DNA of 58,641 nt. Origin: Achromobacter insuavis. Lineage in GTDB: Bacteria > Pseudomonadota > Gammaproteobacteria > Burkholderiales > Burkholderiaceae_B. The notes beneath the pieces are model-generated. The model was not told the DNA's origin, did no database searches, and saw only the letters and a list, made by a program, of their open reading frames with translations. The stretch covers positions 1 through 58,641 of the forward strand of contig NZ_CADIJR010000043.1 in NCBI RefSeq assembly GCF_902859645.1, written 5' to 3'. The position numbers and the translations under genes were made by a program. Below, one piece after another: positions 26,426 to 36,472 of this stretch (the first letter of the stretch is position 1; each line of letters starts with the position of its first letter).

Positions 26426-26794
26426 ATGATCCAAATGCAGACCACGCTGGACGTGGCCGATAACACTGGTGCGCGTCATGTCATGTGCATTAAGGTGCTC
26501 GGTGGCTCCAAGCGCCGTTATGCCGGTATCGGCGACATCATCAAGGTGAGCGTCAAAGATGCGGCTCCGCGCGGACGCGTCAAGAAAGGCGAAATTTACA
26601 ATGCCGTGGTGGTTCGTACCGCCAAGGGCGTGCGCCGTAAGGACGGTTCGCTGATTCGTTTCGGTGGCAATGCCGCCGTGTTGCTCAATGCCAAGCTGGA
26701 GCCCATCGGCACCCGCATCTTCGGACCCGTTACGCGTGAACTGCGTACCGAGAAGTTCATGAAGATCGTGTCGCTGGCCCCGGAAGTGCTGTAA
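26426..26794 (+). CDS. rplN: 50S ribosomal protein L14
   Basis: 122 residues, the usual length, starting [27 protein letters not shown]-type sequence and ending with [11 protein letters not shown]. It binds 23S rRNA at the subunit interface. In most bacteria rpsQ lies directly upstream; here an untranslated leader and a promoter do, so L14 is the first gene of the transcript. A good ribosome site (CAGGAAA) precedes the ATG, and rplX follows after 11 bases. Confidence 0.98.
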   Translation: MIQMQTTLDVADNTGARHVMCIKVLGGSKRRYAGIGDIIKVSVKDAAPRGRVKKGEIYNAVVVRTAKGVRRKDGSLIRFGGNAAVLLNAKLEPIGTRIFGPVTRELRTEKFMKIVSLAPEVL

Positions 26795-26805
26795 GGAGCC
26801 CTACG

Positions 26806-27126
26806 ATGAACAACATTCGTAAAGGCGACGAAGTCATCGTCCTGACCGGCCGCGACAAGAAGCGTCGCGGTACCGTGCTGGCGCGCGTCGATGCCGACCA
26901 CGTTCTGGTCGAAGGCGTCAACGTCGTCAAGAAGCACGTGAAAGCCAACCCGATGGCCAACAACCCGGGTGGCATCGTCGAAAAGACCATGCCGATCCAC
27001 ATCTCGAATGTGGCGCTCTTCAACCCCGCTACCGGTCGTGGCGACCGCGTCGGCGTGCAAGAAGTCGAAGGCCGCAAGGTTCGCGTGTTCCGTTCCAATG
27101 GTGCCGTTGTCGGCGCCAAGGCGTAA
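26806..27126 (+). CDS. rplX: 50S ribosomal protein L24
   Basis: 106 residues. The N-terminal KOW motif region ([20 protein letters not shown]) and the [10 protein letters not shown] block are characteristic. L24 initiates assembly of the large subunit near the exit tunnel. TAAGGAG at the end of rplN provides its ribosome site. Confidence 0.98.
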   Translation: MNNIRKGDEVIVLTGRDKKRRGTVLARVDADHVLVEGVNVVKKHVKANPMANNPGGIVEKTMPIHISNVALFNPATGRGDRVGVQEVEGRKVRVFRSNGAVVGAKA

Positions 27127-27138
27127 GGGGCGATAGAC

Positions 27139-27678
27139 ATGTCTCGTTTGCAAGATTTCTACAAGAGCAAGGTCGCTGGCGACCTGCAGGCCAAGTTCGG
27201 CTACAAGAGCGCCATGGAAGTGCCGCGCATCACCAAGATCACCCTGAACATGGGTGTCTCGGAAGCCGTCGCCGACAAGAAGGTCATCGAGCACGCTGTC
27301 TCGGACCTGACCAAGATCGCTGGCCAAAAGCCTGTCGTGACCAAGACCAAGAAGGCTATCGCCGGTTTCAAGATCCGCGAAAACTACCCGATCGGTTGCA
27401 TGGTCACGCTGCGTGGTCAACGCATGTACGAATTCCTGGATCGCCTGGTGGCGGTTGCGCTGCCTCGCGTGCGCGACTTCCGCGGCATCTCGGGTCGTGC
27501 TTTCGACGGCCGTGGCAACTACAACATCGGGGTGAAAGAGCAGATCATTTTCCCCGAAATCGAGTACGACAAGATCGACGCGCTGCGTGGGCTGAACATC
27601 AGCATCACCACCACCGCGAAGACCGACGAAGAAGCCAAGGCGCTGTTGACGGCCTTCAGCTTCCCGTTCCGTAACTAA
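27139..27678 (+). CDS. rplE: 50S ribosomal protein L5
   Basis: 179 residues, the standard length. Diagnostic blocks are [28 protein letters not shown] and [19 protein letters not shown]5 binds 5S rRNA in the central protuberance. It is spaced 12 bases from rplX and from rpsN, with GGGGC-type ribosome sites. Confidence 0.98.
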   Translation: MSRLQDFYKSKVAGDLQAKFGYKSAMEVPRITKITLNMGVSEAVADKKVIEHAVSDLTKIAGQKPVVTKTKKAIAGFKIRENYPIGCMVTLRGQRMYEFLDRLVAVALPRVRDFRGISGRAFDGRGNYNIGVKEQIIFPEIEYDKIDALRGLNISITTTAKTDEEAKALLTAFSFPFRN

Positions 27679-27690
27679 GGGGCTGATGAC

Positions 27691-27996
27691 GTGGCTAAAC
27701 TTTCCCTCATCAATCGCGACATCAAGCGCGCCAAGCTGGCTGACAAGTTCGCTGCCAAGCGCGCTGAGTTGAAGTCGATCATCGACGACCAGTCGAAGAC
27801 CGACGAAGAACGTTACCAAGCTCGGCTGAAGCTGCAACAGCTGCCGCGCAATGCCAACCCGACGCGTCAACGTAACCGTTGCGTGGTCACCGGTCGTCCG
27901 CGCGGTGTGTTCCGCAAGTTCGGCCTGACGCGCCACAAACTGCGTGAAATGGCGATGAAGGGTGAAATCCCCGGCATCACCAAGGCCAGCTGGTAG
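27691..27996 (+). CDS. rpsN: 30S ribosomal protein S14 (zinc-independent form)
   Basis: 101 residues from a GTG start ([16 protein letters not shown]). It is the long C-minus form: only one cysteine is present in [11 protein letters not shown], so the zinc ribbon of the short S14 is missing. It sits in the 30S head. The GTG is the only start that keeps the conserved N-terminus. Confidence 0.97.
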   Translation: MAKLSLINRDIKRAKLADKFAAKRAELKSIIDDQSKTDEERYQARLKLQQLPRNANPTRQRNRCVVTGRPRGVFRKFGLTRHKLREMAMKGEIPGITKASW

Positions 27997-28006
27997 GAGA
28001 ACGAAT

Positions 28007-28402
28007 ATGAGCATGAGCGATCCCATCGCCGATATGCTGACCCGCATTCGCAATGCGCAGCAAGTGGACAAAGTTACGGTGAACATGCCCTCCTCGAAGC
28101 TGAAGGCGGCCATTGCCGCTGTGCTGAAGGACGAAGGCTACATCGACAGCTTTGAAATCAAGGGCACCCAGGCCAAGCCTGAGCTCGAGATCACCCTGAA
28201 GTACTACGCTGGCCGTCCGGTCATCGAGCGCATCGAACGTGTTTCGCGCCCCGGTCTGCGTATCTACAAGGGCCGTACCAGCATTCCTCAGGTCATGAAC
28301 GGCCTGGGCGTGGCTATCGTGTCGACCTCGCGCGGCGTCATGACCGACCGTAAGGCTCGCGCCAACGGCGTCGGCGGCGAAGTGCTGTGCTACGTGGCCT
28401 AA
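28007..28402 (+). CDS. rpsH: 30S ribosomal protein S8
   Basis: 131 residues beginning [18 protein letters not shown], with TAGGAGAACGAAT as ribosome site. An ATG six bases later and an upstream in-frame extension into rpsN are alternatives; the chosen start matches the family. S8 binds helix 21 of 16S rRNA and in E. coli represses the spc operon translationally; the equivalent mRNA site was not identified here. Confidence 0.97.
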   Translation: MSMSDPIADMLTRIRNAQQVDKVTVNMPSSKLKAAIAAVLKDEGYIDSFEIKGTQAKPELEITLKYYAGRPVIERIERVSRPGLRIYKGRTSIPQVMNGLGVAIVSTSRGVMTDRKARANGVGGEVLCYVA

Positions 28403-28414
28403 GGAGAAATTCGA

Positions 28415-28948
28415 ATGTCACGTATCGCTAAGTATCCGGTCGACCTGCCCAAGGGTGTCGAAGCTGACATCAAGCAGGATCAGATCACCGTCAAGGGCCC
28501 GCTGGGCTCCCTGACCCAAGCCCTGACTGGCGACGTCACGGTTGCGTTGGACAACGGCAAGCTGACGTTTGTTGCCGCCAACGAAACCCGCCACGCCAAC
28601 GCCATGTCGGGTACCGTGCGCGCGCTGGTGGCCAACATGGTCAACGGCGTGAGCAAGGGATTCGAGCGCAAGCTGAATCTGGTTGGCGTGGGTTACCGCG
28701 CCTCGATTCAAGGCGACGCCGTTAAGCTGCAGCTCGGTTTCTCGCACGACGTTTTGCACAAGTTGCCGGCCGGTATCAAGGCCGAATGCCCCACCCAGAC
28801 GGAAATCGTCATCAAGGGCTCCAACAAGCAAGTCGTCGGCCAGGTGGCCGCTGAAATCCGCGCGTACCGCGAACCCGAACCCTACAAGGGCAAGGGCGTG
28901 CGTTACTCGGACGAACGCGTCGTCATCAAAGAAACCAAGAAGAAATAA
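28415..28948 (+). CDS. rplF: 50S ribosomal protein L6
   Basis: 177 residues, full length. [21 protein letters not shown] and the C-terminal [11 protein letters not shown] block are diagnostic. L6 lies near the sarcin-ricin loop. AAGGAGAAATTCGA precedes its ATG. Confidence 0.98.
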   Translation: MSRIAKYPVDLPKGVEADIKQDQITVKGPLGSLTQALTGDVTVALDNGKLTFVAANETRHANAMSGTVRALVANMVNGVSKGFERKLNLVGVGYRASIQGDAVKLQLGFSHDVLHKLPAGIKAECPTQTEIVIKGSNKQVVGQVAAEIRAYREPEPYKGKGVRYSDERVVIKETKKK

Positions 28949-28969
28949 CGGCGCACGCAAGGACGAATC

Positions 28970-29335
28970 ATGGACAAAAAAGTTTCCCGTTTGCGTCGTG
29001 CGGTTCCTACCCGCCGGAAGATCAACGAGCTGCGCGTTCATCGCCTCTCGGTTTTCCGCTCGAACCAGCACATCTACGCCAATATCATTTCGCCGGAAGG
29101 CGATCGCGTTCTGGTCAGCGCCTCGACGGTGGAAGCCGAAGTGCGCGCCCAGCTGGCTGGTCAGACCGGCCAAGGTGGCAACAAGGCCGCCGCTTCGCTG
29201 GTTGGCAAGCGCGTGGCCGAAAAGGCCAAGGCTGCCGGTATCGAACTGGTCGCTTTCGATCGCTCGGGCTTTCGTTACCATGGCCGCGTGAAAGCGCTGG
29301 CCGACGCCGCGCGTGAAGCCGGCCTGAAGTTCTAA
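28970..29335 (+). CDS. rplR: 50S ribosomal protein L18
   Basis: 121 residues, near the usual 117-120. [16 protein letters not shown] and the C-terminal [24 protein letters not shown] are family blocks. It binds 5S rRNA together with L5. The gap from rplF is 21 bases, with AAGGACGAATC as ribosome site. Confidence 0.98.
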   Translation: MDKKVSRLRRAVPTRRKINELRVHRLSVFRSNQHIYANIISPEGDRVLVSASTVEAEVRAQLAGQTGQGGNKAAASLVGKRVAEKAKAAGIELVAFDRSGFRYHGRVKALADAAREAGLKF

Positions 29336-29350
29336 GCGAGGATCTGTCAA

Positions 29351-29872
29351 ATGGCTAAAGTACAAGGCAAGAACGCCGCGGAAAAAGAGAACGATGACGG
29401 CCTCCGCGAAAAGATGATCGCGGTCAACCGCGTGAGCAAAGTGGTCAAGGGTGGTCGCACCATGAGCTTTGCCGCGCTGACCGTGGTTGGCGATGGCGAT
29501 GGCCGCGTCGGCATGGGCAAGGGCAAGGCGCGTGAAGTGCCGGTGTCGGTTCAGAAGGCTATGGAACAGGCCCGTCGCGGCATGTTCAAGGTGGCCCTGA
29601 AGAACGGCACGCTGCACCACACCGTGGTCGGCAAGCATGGCGCCGCCACCGTGCTGATTTCGCCCGCTGCTGAAGGTACCGGCGTCATCGCCGGCGGCCC
29701 GATGCGCGCTATTTTCGAAGTGATGGGTGTGCGTAACGTGGTTGCCAAGAGCCTGGGCTCGAGCAACCCCTACAACATGGTTCGCGCCACGTTGAACGGC
29801 CTGCGCGCCTCCCTGACCCCGGCGGATGTTGCTGCTAAGCGCGGCAAGACCGTCGAAGAGATCCTGGGGTAA
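29351..29872 (+). CDS. rpsE: 30S ribosomal protein S5
   Basis: 173 residues. The double-stranded RNA-binding-like N-terminal region contains [11 protein letters not shown], and [14 protein letters not shown] is the S5 signature. S5 contributes to decoding accuracy and mRNA unwinding. rpmD follows only three bases after its stop. Confidence 0.98.
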   Translation: MAKVQGKNAAEKENDDGLREKMIAVNRVSKVVKGGRTMSFAALTVVGDGDGRVGMGKGKAREVPVSVQKAMEQARRGMFKVALKNGTLHHTVVGKHGAATVLISPAAEGTGVIAGGPMRAIFEVMGVRNVVAKSLGSSNPYNMVRATLNGLRASLTPADVAAKRGKTVEEILG

Positions 29873-29875
29873 ATC

Positions 29876-30061
29876 ATGGCTCAGAAGCAGATCAAAGTGA
29901 CCCTCGTGCGCTCCGTGATCGGTACCAAGCAATCGCACCGTGACACGGTTCGCGGTCTGGGCTTGGGCCGTATCAACAGCAGCCGCGTGCTGGTCGATAC
30001 GCCCGAGGTGCGTGGGATGATCCGTAAGGTGGATTATCTCGTTTCCGTCTCGGAAGCCTAA
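29876..30061 (+). CDS. rpmD: 50S ribosomal protein L30
   Basis: 61 residues beginning [12 protein letters not shown] and containing the L30 block [10 protein letters not shown]. It follows rpsE after three bases, so translation is probably coupled. The length is standard. Confidence 0.97.
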   Translation: MAQKQIKVTLVRSVIGTKQSHRDTVRGLGLGRINSSRVLVDTPEVRGMIRKVDYLVSVSEA

Positions 30062-30070
30062 GGAATCACC

Positions 30071-30511
30071 ATGTCGGATATGCAACTTAATTCGCTGAAG
30101 CCCGCCGAGGGCAGCAAGCACGCCAAGCGCCGCGTCGGCCGTGGCATCGGTTCGGGTCTGGGTAAGACCGCCGGCCGTGGTCACAAGGGTCAGAAGTCGC
30201 GCTCGGGCGGTTTCCATAAGGTTGGCTTCGAAGGCGGTCAAATGCCGCTGCAGCGTCGCCTGCCCAAGCGTGGTTTCACCCCGCTCGGTCAGCACCTGTA
30301 CGCCGAAGTCCGTCTGTCGGACCTGCAAGCCGTGCCCGTCGACGAAATCGACGTGCAAGTGCTGAAGGCGGCTGGCGTGATTGGCCAGGCGGTTCGTTAC
30401 GCCAAGGTCATCAAGTCGGGTGAACTCTCGCGCAAGGTCGTGCTCAAGGGCATTACCGCGACGGCCGGCGCTCGCGCCGCCATCGAAGCCGCGGGCGGCT
30501 CGCTTGCTTGA
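30071..30511 (+). CDS. rplO: 50S ribosomal protein L15
   Basis: 146 residues. The Gly/Arg-rich N-terminal extension ([24 protein letters not shown]) and [17 protein letters not shown] are diagnostic of L15, a late-assembling large-subunit protein. TAAGGAATCACC spans the rpmD stop and provides the ribosome site. Confidence 0.98.
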   Translation: MSDMQLNSLKPAEGSKHAKRRVGRGIGSGLGKTAGRGHKGQKSRSGGFHKVGFEGGQMPLQRRLPKRGFTPLGQHLYAEVRLSDLQAVPVDEIDVQVLKAAGVIGQAVRYAKVIKSGELSRKVVLKGITATAGARAAIEAAGGSLA

Positions 30512-30525
30512 TCACGAGGTGACGA

Positions 30526-31851
30526 GTGGCTAACGCGCAGGCATTGGGTAAAACCGGAACGCGGTACGGCGACCTCAAGCGCCGCCTCGTGTTCCTGGTG
30601 CTCGCCCTGGTGGTTTACCGTTTGGGTACACACATCCCCGTTCCGGGTATCAACCCGGACGCGCTGGCGGACTTGTTCCGTCAGAACCAGGGCGGGATCC
30701 TGGGCCTGTTCAACATGTTCTCGGGCGGGGCGCTCTCGCGCTTCTCGATTTTTGCCCTGGGGATCATGCCGTACATTTCGGCATCCATCATCATGCAGTT
30801 GATGTCGGTGGTGGTGCCGTCGCTGGAAGCGCTCAAGAAAGAGGGCGAGGCCGGCCGTCGGAAGATTACCCAATACACCCGCTATGGCACGGTCGTGCTG
30901 GCGCTGGTGCAGGCTGTGGGCATTTCGGTTGCGCTTGAGTCCCAGCAGGGACTTGTGATCGATCCGGGCATGCTGTTTCGCTTCACGACCGTCGTGACCC
31001 TGGTCACCGGCACCATGTTCGTCATGTGGCTGGGTGAGCAGATCACGGAACGCGGTCTCGGTAACGGGATTTCCATCCTGATCTTCGCAGGTATCGTTGC
31101 GGGTCTGCCCGCGGCGCTGGCTGCACTGTTGGACCTGGTTCGCACCAACGCGATGTCCGTGCTGTCGGCACTGTTCATCGTGGCCCTGGTGGTGCTGGTT
31201 ACCGCTTTTGTGGTGTTCGTGGAACGCGGACAGCGCAAGATCACGGTGAACTACGCCAAGCGTCAGGTCGGCAACAAGGTCTACGGTGGTCAAAGCTCGC
31301 ACCTGCCGCTGAAGCTGAACATGGCCGGGGTGATTCCGCCGATCTTCGCGTCGTCGATCATCCTGTTCCCGGCAACGATCACGAGCTGGTTCTCCAGCAG
31401 TGAGAACATGCGCTGGCTTAGCGACCTGGCTGCGGCCCTGTCGCCTCGTCAACCGCTCTACATCACGCTGTATTCGGTCGCGATTATTTTCTTCTGCTTT
31501 TTCTACACGGCTCTGGTGTTCAACAGCCGCGAAACGGCGGACAACCTGAAGAAGAGTGGTGCGTTTGTTCCGGGCATCCGTCCGGGCGAACAGACGGCCC
31601 GCTACATCGACAAGATCCTGATGCGTTTGACGCTCGCAGGTGCCATCTACATCACGTTGGTGTGCCTGTTGCCGGAATTCTTGGTGATGCGGTGGAACGT
31701 CCCCTTCTACTTCGGTGGTACGTCTCTGTTGATTATTGTGGTGGTGACGATGGATTTCATGGCGCAGGTCCAGGCCTACATGATGTCTCACCAGTACGAC
31801 TCGTTGCTCAAGAAGGCTAACTTCAAGGGCGCGGGTTTGCCGATGCGGTAA
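30526..31851 (+). CDS. secY: Protein translocase channel subunit SecY
   Basis: 441 residues from a GTG start with ACGAGGTGAC upstream. SecY is the inner-membrane channel through which unfolded proteins pass, with SecE and SecG, powered by SecA. Ten membrane helices are expected; visible signatures are [11 protein letters not shown] near the N-terminus, the plug and first gate region [14 protein letters not shown], and [23 protein letters not shown]. It sits between rplO and infA, its standard position. Confidence 0.98.
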   Translation: MANAQALGKTGTRYGDLKRRLVFLVLALVVYRLGTHIPVPGINPDALADLFRQNQGGILGLFNMFSGGALSRFSIFALGIMPYISASIIMQLMSVVVPSLEALKKEGEAGRRKITQYTRYGTVVLALVQAVGISVALESQQGLVIDPGMLFRFTTVVTLVTGTMFVMWLGEQITERGLGNGISILIFAGIVAGLPAALAALLDLVRTNAMSVLSALFIVALVVLVTAFVVFVERGQRKITVNYAKRQVGNKVYGGQSSHLPLKLNMAGVIPPIFASSIILFPATITSWFSSSENMRWLSDLAAALSPRQPLYITLYSVAIIFFCFFYTALVFNSRETADNLKKSGAFVPGIRPGEQTARYIDKILMRLTLAGAIYITLVCLLPEFLVMRWNVPFYFGGTSLLIIVVVTMDFMAQVQAYMMSHQYDSLLKKANFKGAGLPMR

Positions 31852-31858
31852 GCAAAAG

Positions 31859-32077
31859 ATGTCCAAGGACGACGTCATTCAGATGCAAGGCGAGGTTCTT
31901 GAGAACCTCCCGAACGCGACATTTCGCGTCAAGCTCGAAAACGGCCACGTGGTGTTGGGCCATATTTCCGGCAAGATGCGTATGCATTACATCCGGATCC
32001 TGCCGGGTGACAAGGTCACAGTGGAGCTCACGCCCTATGACCTGACGCGAGCCAGGATTGTTTTCCGCTCCAAGTGA
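31859..32077 (+). CDS. infA: Translation initiation factor IF-1
   Basis: 72 residues, the usual size, an S1-type OB-fold protein ([20 protein letters not shown]). It binds the ribosomal A site during initiation. Start is seven bases after the secY stop. Many betaproteobacteria have a second infA elsewhere; this is the copy in the ribosomal operon. Confidence 0.98.
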   Translation: MSKDDVIQMQGEVLENLPNATFRVKLENGHVVLGHISGKMRMHYIRILPGDKVTVELTPYDLTRARIVFRSK

Positions 32078-32111
32078 GCGAAACCGGATTACGGAAAATT
32101 AGGAGTCAACC

Positions 32112-32225
32112 ATGAAAGTAATGGCATCGGTTAAGCGGATCTGCCGCAACTGCAAAGTTATCAAACGTCACGGCGTGGTGCGCGTTATCTGCACCGACCC
32201 GCGTCACAAGCAGCGTCAAGGCTAA
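32112..32225 (+). CDS. rpmJ: 50S ribosomal protein L36
   Basis: 37 residues ([17 protein letters not shown]...). The zinc-ribbon ligands are CxxC (Cys11, Cys14), Cys27 and His32, so this is the zinc-binding C-plus form. TTAGGAGTCAACC before the ATG is a strong ribosome site. It lies between infA and rpsM, as in most proteobacteria. Confidence 0.96.
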
Positions 32226-32268
32226 CTCGGGTTAGCGACTACGCAACGGATTTATTCAAGGAACAGTC

Positions 32269-32634
32269 ATGGCCCGTATTGCTGGCATTAACATTCCGCC
32301 GCATCAGCACGCCGAGATCGGCCTGACCGCCATTTTTGGCATCGGTCGTACGCGCGCTCGCAAGATCTGCGAAGCGGCTAACGTCCCGTTTGACAAAAAG
32401 GTCAAGGATCTGAGCGACGCTGAACTGGAACGCGTCCGTGAACACGTTGGTGTGTTCACGGTCGAAGGTGACCTGCGTCGTGAAGTGCAGCTCTCGATCA
32501 AGCGTTTGATCGACCTGGGAACCTACCGCGGCATGCGCCACAAGCGCGGCCTGCCCGTGCGCGGCCAGCGCACTCGCACCAACGCCCGGACCCGCAAGGG
32601 CCCGCGTCGTGCTGCTGCGTCCCTGAAGAAATAA
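32269..32634 (+). CDS. rpsM: 30S ribosomal protein S13
   Basis: 121 residues starting [19 protein letters not shown] with the helix-hairpin-helix region [13 protein letters not shown] and the basic tail [18 protein letters not shown]13 forms bridges between the subunits and touches tRNA. CAAGGAACAGTC precedes its start. Confidence 0.98.
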   Translation: MARIAGINIPPHQHAEIGLTAIFGIGRTRARKICEAANVPFDKKVKDLSDAELERVREHVGVFTVEGDLRREVQLSIKRLIDLGTYRGMRHKRGLPVRGQRTRTNARTRKGPRRAAASLKK

Positions 32635-32649
32635 TCGAGGAACTGGATT

Positions 32650-33051
32650 ATGGCGAAAGCTTCCACCAGCGGCGCTTCGCGCGTGCGCAAAAAGGTCAAG
32701 AAGAACGTCTCGGACGGCATCGCGCACGTTCACGCTTCGTTCAACAACACCATCATCACCATCACCGACCGTCAGGGCAACGCTTTGTCGTGGGCCACGT
32801 CGGGCGGTGCTGGCTTCAAGGGTTCGCGTAAGTCGACCCCGTTCGCCGCGCAGGTCGCCGCTGAAACGGCCGGCCGTGTCGCGCTGGAATACGGCATCAA
32901 GACGCTGGAAGTGCGTATCAAGGGCCCCGGCCCCGGCCGTGAATCGTCGGTCCGCGCGCTGAACGCGCTGGGCATCAAGATCTCGTCCATCGCCGACATC
33001 ACGCCCGTTCCGCACAACGGCTGCCGTCCGCCGAAGCGTCGTCGTATCTAA
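32650..33051 (+). CDS. rpsK: 30S ribosomal protein S11
   Basis: 133 residues. [21 protein letters not shown] and the C-terminal [15 protein letters not shown] are diagnostic. S11 forms part of the platform next to the mRNA exit. GAGGAACTGGATT precedes the ATG. Confidence 0.98.
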   Translation: MAKASTSGASRVRKKVKKNVSDGIAHVHASFNNTIITITDRQGNALSWATSGGAGFKGSRKSTPFAAQVAAETAGRVALEYGIKTLEVRIKGPGPGRESSVRALNALGIKISSIADITPVPHNGCRPPKRRRI

Positions 33052-33062
33052 AGGGAATCCAC

Positions 33063-33686
33063 ATGGCACGTTATATTGGACCCAAATGCAAGCTCTCGCG
33101 CCGCGAGGGTACTGACCTGTTCCTGAAGAGCGCCCGTCGCTCGCTGGATTCCAAGTGCAAGCTGGATTCCAAGCCTGGCCAACACGGCCGCACTTCGGGT
33201 GCCCGCACTTCCGACTACGGCCTGCAGCTGCGCGAAAAGCAAAAGCTCAAGCGCATGTACGGCGTGCTGGAAAAGCAATTCCGCAAGTACTTCGCTGAAG
33301 CCGAGCGTCGCCGTGGCAACACCGGCGAAACGCTGATCCAGCTGCTGGAATCGCGCCTGGACAACGTCGTCTACCGCATGGGCTTCGGCTCGACCCGCGC
33401 CGAAGCTCGCCAGCTGGTGAGCCACCGCGCCATCGAGCTGAACGGCCACACCGCCGACATCGCTTCGATGCTGGTCAAGGCTGGCGACGTCATCTCGATC
33501 CGTGAAAAGGCCAAGAAGCAAGGCCGTATCAAGGAATCGCTCGACCTGGCCACCAGCATCGGCATCCCCCAGTGGGTGGAAGTCGACACGACCAAGCTGA
33601 CCGGCACGTTCAAGTCGGCCCCCGATCGCGCTGACGTCGCTCGCGACATCAACGAATCGATGGTCGTCGAACTGTACTCGCGTTAA
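33063..33686 (+). CDS. rpsD: 30S ribosomal protein S4
   Basis: 207 residues. [16 protein letters not shown] at the N-terminus and the S4 RNA-binding domain ([23 protein letters not shown]) are clear. S4 nucleates assembly of the 30S body; in E. coli it represses the alpha operon. A zinc-binding Cys cluster at the N-terminus is absent. The following gap before rpoA is unusually long (213 bases). Confidence 0.98.
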   Translation: MARYIGPKCKLSRREGTDLFLKSARRSLDSKCKLDSKPGQHGRTSGARTSDYGLQLREKQKLKRMYGVLEKQFRKYFAEAERRRGNTGETLIQLLESRLDNVVYRMGFGSTRAEARQLVSHRAIELNGHTADIASMLVKAGDVISIREKAKKQGRIKESLDLATSIGIPQWVEVDTTKLTGTFKSAPDRADVARDINESMVVELYSR

Positions 33687-33758
33687 TCACGCCTGCCGGC
33701 GCCTCCTTCGCAAGGTGCTGGCACGCTGGTTTCGCGACCGGTTTGCAAGTCTCGCAGC

Positions 33759-33790
33759 AGCCCGCTTTCCGCCATTCGGCGGGGCGGGCT
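33759..33790 (+). other. Two-part stem-loop in the rpsD-rpoA gap
   Basis: AGCCCG (33759-33764) pairs with CGGGCT (33785-33790), enclosing CCGCC (33769-33773) paired with GGCGG (33778-33782). Only two T residues follow, so termination would be partial at most. The gap 33687-33899 otherwise holds no gene; a weak attenuator or a processing site that sets the ratio of rpsD to rpoA mRNA would fit. Confidence 0.5.
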
Positions 33791-33899
33791 TTGCGGTAAG
33801 TATCGGGCGGCTTTTTGCGCTGCCCGCGTTTCACGTTTCAACCTGTCCATCAGCCTTATCGGTGTAACGAGCCGAGGGTATTGAAAAGGAACACAGTAC

Positions 33900-34886
33900 A
33901 TGTCCACTCAAGGTTTCCTGAAGCCGCGCTCCATTGAAGTCGAACCGGTCGGCACCCACCATGCCAAGATCGTGATGGAGCCGTTCGAGCGCGGCTACGG
34001 CCATACGCTGGGCAACGCCCTGCGCCGCATCCTGCTGTCTTCGATGACCGGCTACGCGCCGACCGAAGTCCAGATGACGGGCGTGGTGCACGAATACTCG
34101 ACCATCCCGGGCGTTCGCGAAGATGTCGTCGACATCCTGCTGAACCTGAAGGGCGTGGTCTTCAAGCTGCACAACCGTGACGAAGTCACCCTGGTCCTGC
34201 GCAAGACCGGCGCCGGCACCGTGCTGGCCAGCGACATCGAGCTGCCGCACGACGTCGAGATCATCAACCCCGGCCACGCCATCTGCAACCTGACGGACGC
34301 GGGCAAGCTGGAAATGCAGATCAAGGTCGAAAAGGGCCGCGGCTACGTGCCGGGCAACGTGCGCGCGCTGTCGGAAGACCGCACCCACACCATCGGCCGC
34401 ATCGTCCTGGACGCCTCGTTCAGCCCGGTCCGCCGCGTCAGCTACGCGGTTGAAAGCGCCCGCGTGGAACAGCGCACCGACCTGGACAAGCTGGTCCTGG
34501 ACATCGAAACCAACGGCGTCATCTCGCCCGAGGAAGCGGTGCGCCAGTCGGCTCGCATCCTGATGGACCAGATCTCGGTCTTCGCCGCCCTGGAAGGCGC
34601 TGGCGATTCGTACGAAGCCCCGGTCCGCGGCACGCCGCAGATCGACCCGGTGCTGCTGCGTCCGGTCGACGACCTGGAACTGACCGTGCGTTCGGCCAAC
34701 TGCCTGAAGGCCGAAAACATCTACTACATCGGCGACCTGATCCAGCGCACCGAGAACGAACTGCTCAAGACCCCGAACCTGGGTCGCAAGTCGCTCAACG
34801 AGATCAAGGAAGTCCTGGCCGCACGCGGCCTGACGCTGGGCATGAAGCTCGAAAACTGGCCCCCGCTGGGCCTGGAGCGTCCGTAA
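33900..34886 (+). CDS. rpoA: RNA polymerase alpha subunit
   Basis: 328 residues. The N-terminal dimerisation domain contains [18 protein letters not shown] and the C-terminal domain, which contacts UP elements and activators, contains [18 protein letters not shown] and [29 protein letters not shown] precedes the ATG. Codon use is very strongly biased to C-ending codons. Confidence 0.98.
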   Translation: MSTQGFLKPRSIEVEPVGTHHAKIVMEPFERGYGHTLGNALRRILLSSMTGYAPTEVQMTGVVHEYSTIPGVREDVVDILLNLKGVVFKLHNRDEVTLVLRKTGAGTVLASDIELPHDVEIINPGHAICNLTDAGKLEMQIKVEKGRGYVPGNVRALSEDRTHTIGRIVLDASFSPVRRVSYAVESARVEQRTDLDKLVLDIETNGVISPEEAVRQSARILMDQISVFAALEGAGDSYEAPVRGTPQIDPVLLRPVDDLELTVRSANCLKAENIYYIGDLIQRTENELLKTPNLGRKSLNEIKEVLAARGLTLGMKLENWPPLGLERP

Positions 34887-34900
34887 GTCTTGCAGGGTGG

Positions 34901-34950
34901 CGCCCCTCTCGCGGGGCGTTTCCCGCGGCGCCCGGCCTCACCGCCGGGCG
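34901..34950 (+). other. Pair of stem-loops in the rpoA-rplQ gap
   Basis: CGCCCC (34901-34906) pairs with GGGGCG (34913-34918), followed by TTT. CGCCCGG (34929-34935) pairs with CCGGGCG (34944-34950), followed by GTTTG. The gap 34887-35072 has no gene. Either loop could give partial termination or protect the upstream message; neither has a full T-run. Confidence 0.5.
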
Positions 34951-35072
34951 GTTTGCGAAACCGTCGTAAAATGCACCGTTTTCCACCGGACCGCGGCCTG
35001 ATTGCAGGTTGATAGAAGAGCCGGATAACCCGATGGCGGAAACGCCTTCATTAGATTCAAAGGATACTTATC

Positions 35073-35465
35073 ATGCGTCACGGTAATGGCTTGCGTAAGC
35101 TCAACCGCACCAGCAGTCACCGTCTTGCCATGTTCCGCAACATGGCCGTTTCGTTGATCACCCACGAAGCCATCAAGACCACGCTGCCCAAGGCGAAAGA
35201 ACTGCGCCGCGTCATCGAACCCCTGATCACGCTGGGTAAAGAACCCACCCTCGCGAACAAGCGTCTGGCTTTTGCCCGTCTGCGCGATCGCGACGCCGTG
35301 GTGAAGCTGTTCGCCGAAATCGGCCCGCGCTACGCGGCCCGCAACGGCGGCTACACCCGCGTGCTGAAGATGGGTTTCCGTCAAGGCGACAACGCTCCCA
35401 TGGCTTTCATGGAGCTGGTCGACCGTCCGGAAGTCGATGAGGCCGCTGAGGACAGCGCCGAATAA
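35073..35465 (+). CDS. rplQ: 50S ribosomal protein L17
   Basis: 130 residues. [24 protein letters not shown] is the family N-terminus, and [21 protein letters not shown] is the C-terminal block. It ends in an acidic tail. AAAGGATACTTATC is the ribosome site. It is the last gene of the alpha operon, and a strong terminator follows 21 bases downstream. Confidence 0.98.
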   Translation: MRHGNGLRKLNRTSSHRLAMFRNMAVSLITHEAIKTTLPKAKELRRVIEPLITLGKEPTLANKRLAFARLRDRDAVVKLFAEIGPRYAARNGGYTRVLKMGFRQGDNAPMAFMELVDRPEVDEAAEDSAE

Positions 35466-35486
35466 GTTTCGGTGTCTAGATAAGCG

Positions 35487-35522
35487 ACAAGGGCGGGTCT
35501 TCGGACCCGCCCTTGTTTTTTT
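35487..35522 (+). terminator. Strong intrinsic terminator after rplQ
   Basis: A perfect 13-base stem (35487-35499 with 35504-35516) is closed by a C(TTCG)G tetraloop, among the most stable known, and is followed by seven T residues. It would end the ribosomal transcript and, with an A-run on the left, also the opposing HIT-protein transcript less strongly. Confidence 0.95.
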
Positions 35523-35567
35523 GCGCGACGCTTGCGGATCGCCCAGACGGCGCAGGCGGGCCGATCG

Positions 35568-36005
35568 CTACGAGGCGTGCAGTTCTCCCCGCAATTGCGC
35601 GGCGGTGGCCGCCAGGGCCTCCTGGGGCGCCTGCGGCGGCATGCGGAAGGTCAGGTCCTGCTGCTCGATGTACTGGGTCGAGGTCACGTCCTGCGGATGG
35701 TGCATGGGGATCACGTGCGCATGGGTGTGCGCCACGTGGATGCCGGTGAAGGCGAAGCCGACGCGGTCCACGCCGTAAAGCCGCTTCATGTGGCGCCCCA
35801 GCTTCTGCCCCAGGTTGACGATGTGGCCGGCCAGGTCGGCGGGCATGTCCTCGTAGTAGGGATAGTGCTGCTTGGGGATGATCAGCGTGTGCCCGGGGCG
35901 CACCGGCTGGATGTCCAGGAAGGCCATCAGGCGGTCGTCTTCGTGGATGATGTGGGCCGGGATCTCGTGGCGGGCGATGCGGCAGAACAGGCAGTTGTCG
36001 GACAT
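35568..36005 (-). CDS. HIT-family (histidine triad) nucleotide-binding protein
   Basis: 145 residues from the ATG at MSDNCLFC; upstream in-frame codons lack homology-like sequence. CLFCRIA is the N-terminal block and THAHVIPMHH carries the histidine triad HxHxH. HIT proteins hydrolyse nucleoside phosphoramidates or dinucleotides in the cytoplasm. It is divergent from cutA and convergent with the alpha operon. Confidence 0.92.
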   Translation of the reverse strand: MSDNCLFCRIARHEIPAHIIHEDDRLMAFLDIQPVRPGHTLIIPKQHYPYYEDMPADLAGHIVNLGQKLGRHMKRLYGVDRVGFAFTGIHVAHTHAHVIPMHHPQDVTSTQYIEQQDLTFRMPPQAPQEALAATAAQLRGELHAS

Positions 36006-36124
36006 GCTTGTCTCGGTGGGATGGGGTGCGCGATGGCCACGGGTCTGATTGTCGGCGGACGCGGGCGGCGATACCGATAAAATACCCCGAGTTACATCCC
36101 ACACGGGTATTCCCAGGAGGCTCC

Positions 36125-36472
36125 ATGTTGCGCGATGACGACGTCGTGCTGGTCATCAGCAATGCGCCGGACCTGTTGCTGGCCAAGCGCATCGCCCACG
36201 TGCTGGTCGAGGATGGCCTGGCCGCCTGCGTGAACCTTGGCGCGCCGGGCCTGTCCATCTACCAGTGGCAAGGCGAGGTGGAAGGGGCCGAGGAAATCCC
36301 CATCCACATCAAGACCACCTACGCGCGCCACCAGGCCGTGGTCCAGGCCCTGGCGCAGATGCATCCCTACGACGTGCCCGAAATCATCGTGCTGCCGGTC
36401 ATCGGCGGCGCCGCGCCCTATCTCGACTGGGTGCGCCAGCAAACGGCCGTCGTGCAGAACAAGAGAGACTGA
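36125..36472 (+). CDS. cutA: Divalent cation tolerance protein CutA
   Basis: 115 residues with a strong ribosome site (CCAGGAGGCTCC) that decides the start over an upstream in-frame ATG. LAACVNLGAPGLSIYQWQGEVE and HPYDVPEIIVLPV are CutA1 blocks. The protein forms stable trimers and is linked to copper tolerance and, in E. coli, to the neighbouring dsbD. Its stop overlaps the dsbD start (TGATG), matching that conserved cutA-dsbD pair. Confidence 0.95.
   Translation: MLRDDDVVLVISNAPDLLLAKRIAHVLVEDGLAACVNLGAPGLSIYQWQGEVEGAEEIPIHIKTTYARHQAVVQALAQMHPYDVPEIIVLPVIGGAAPYLDWVRQQTAVVQNKRD

Noticed and set aside
34953-34972. TTGCGA and TAAAAT as a promoter for rplQ
   Set aside because: The spacer is only 8 bases, too short for sigma70 polymerase.
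36049-36083. TTGTCG and TAAAAT as a promoter for cutA
   Set aside because: The spacer is 23 bases, too long; no alternative pair with proper spacing was found.
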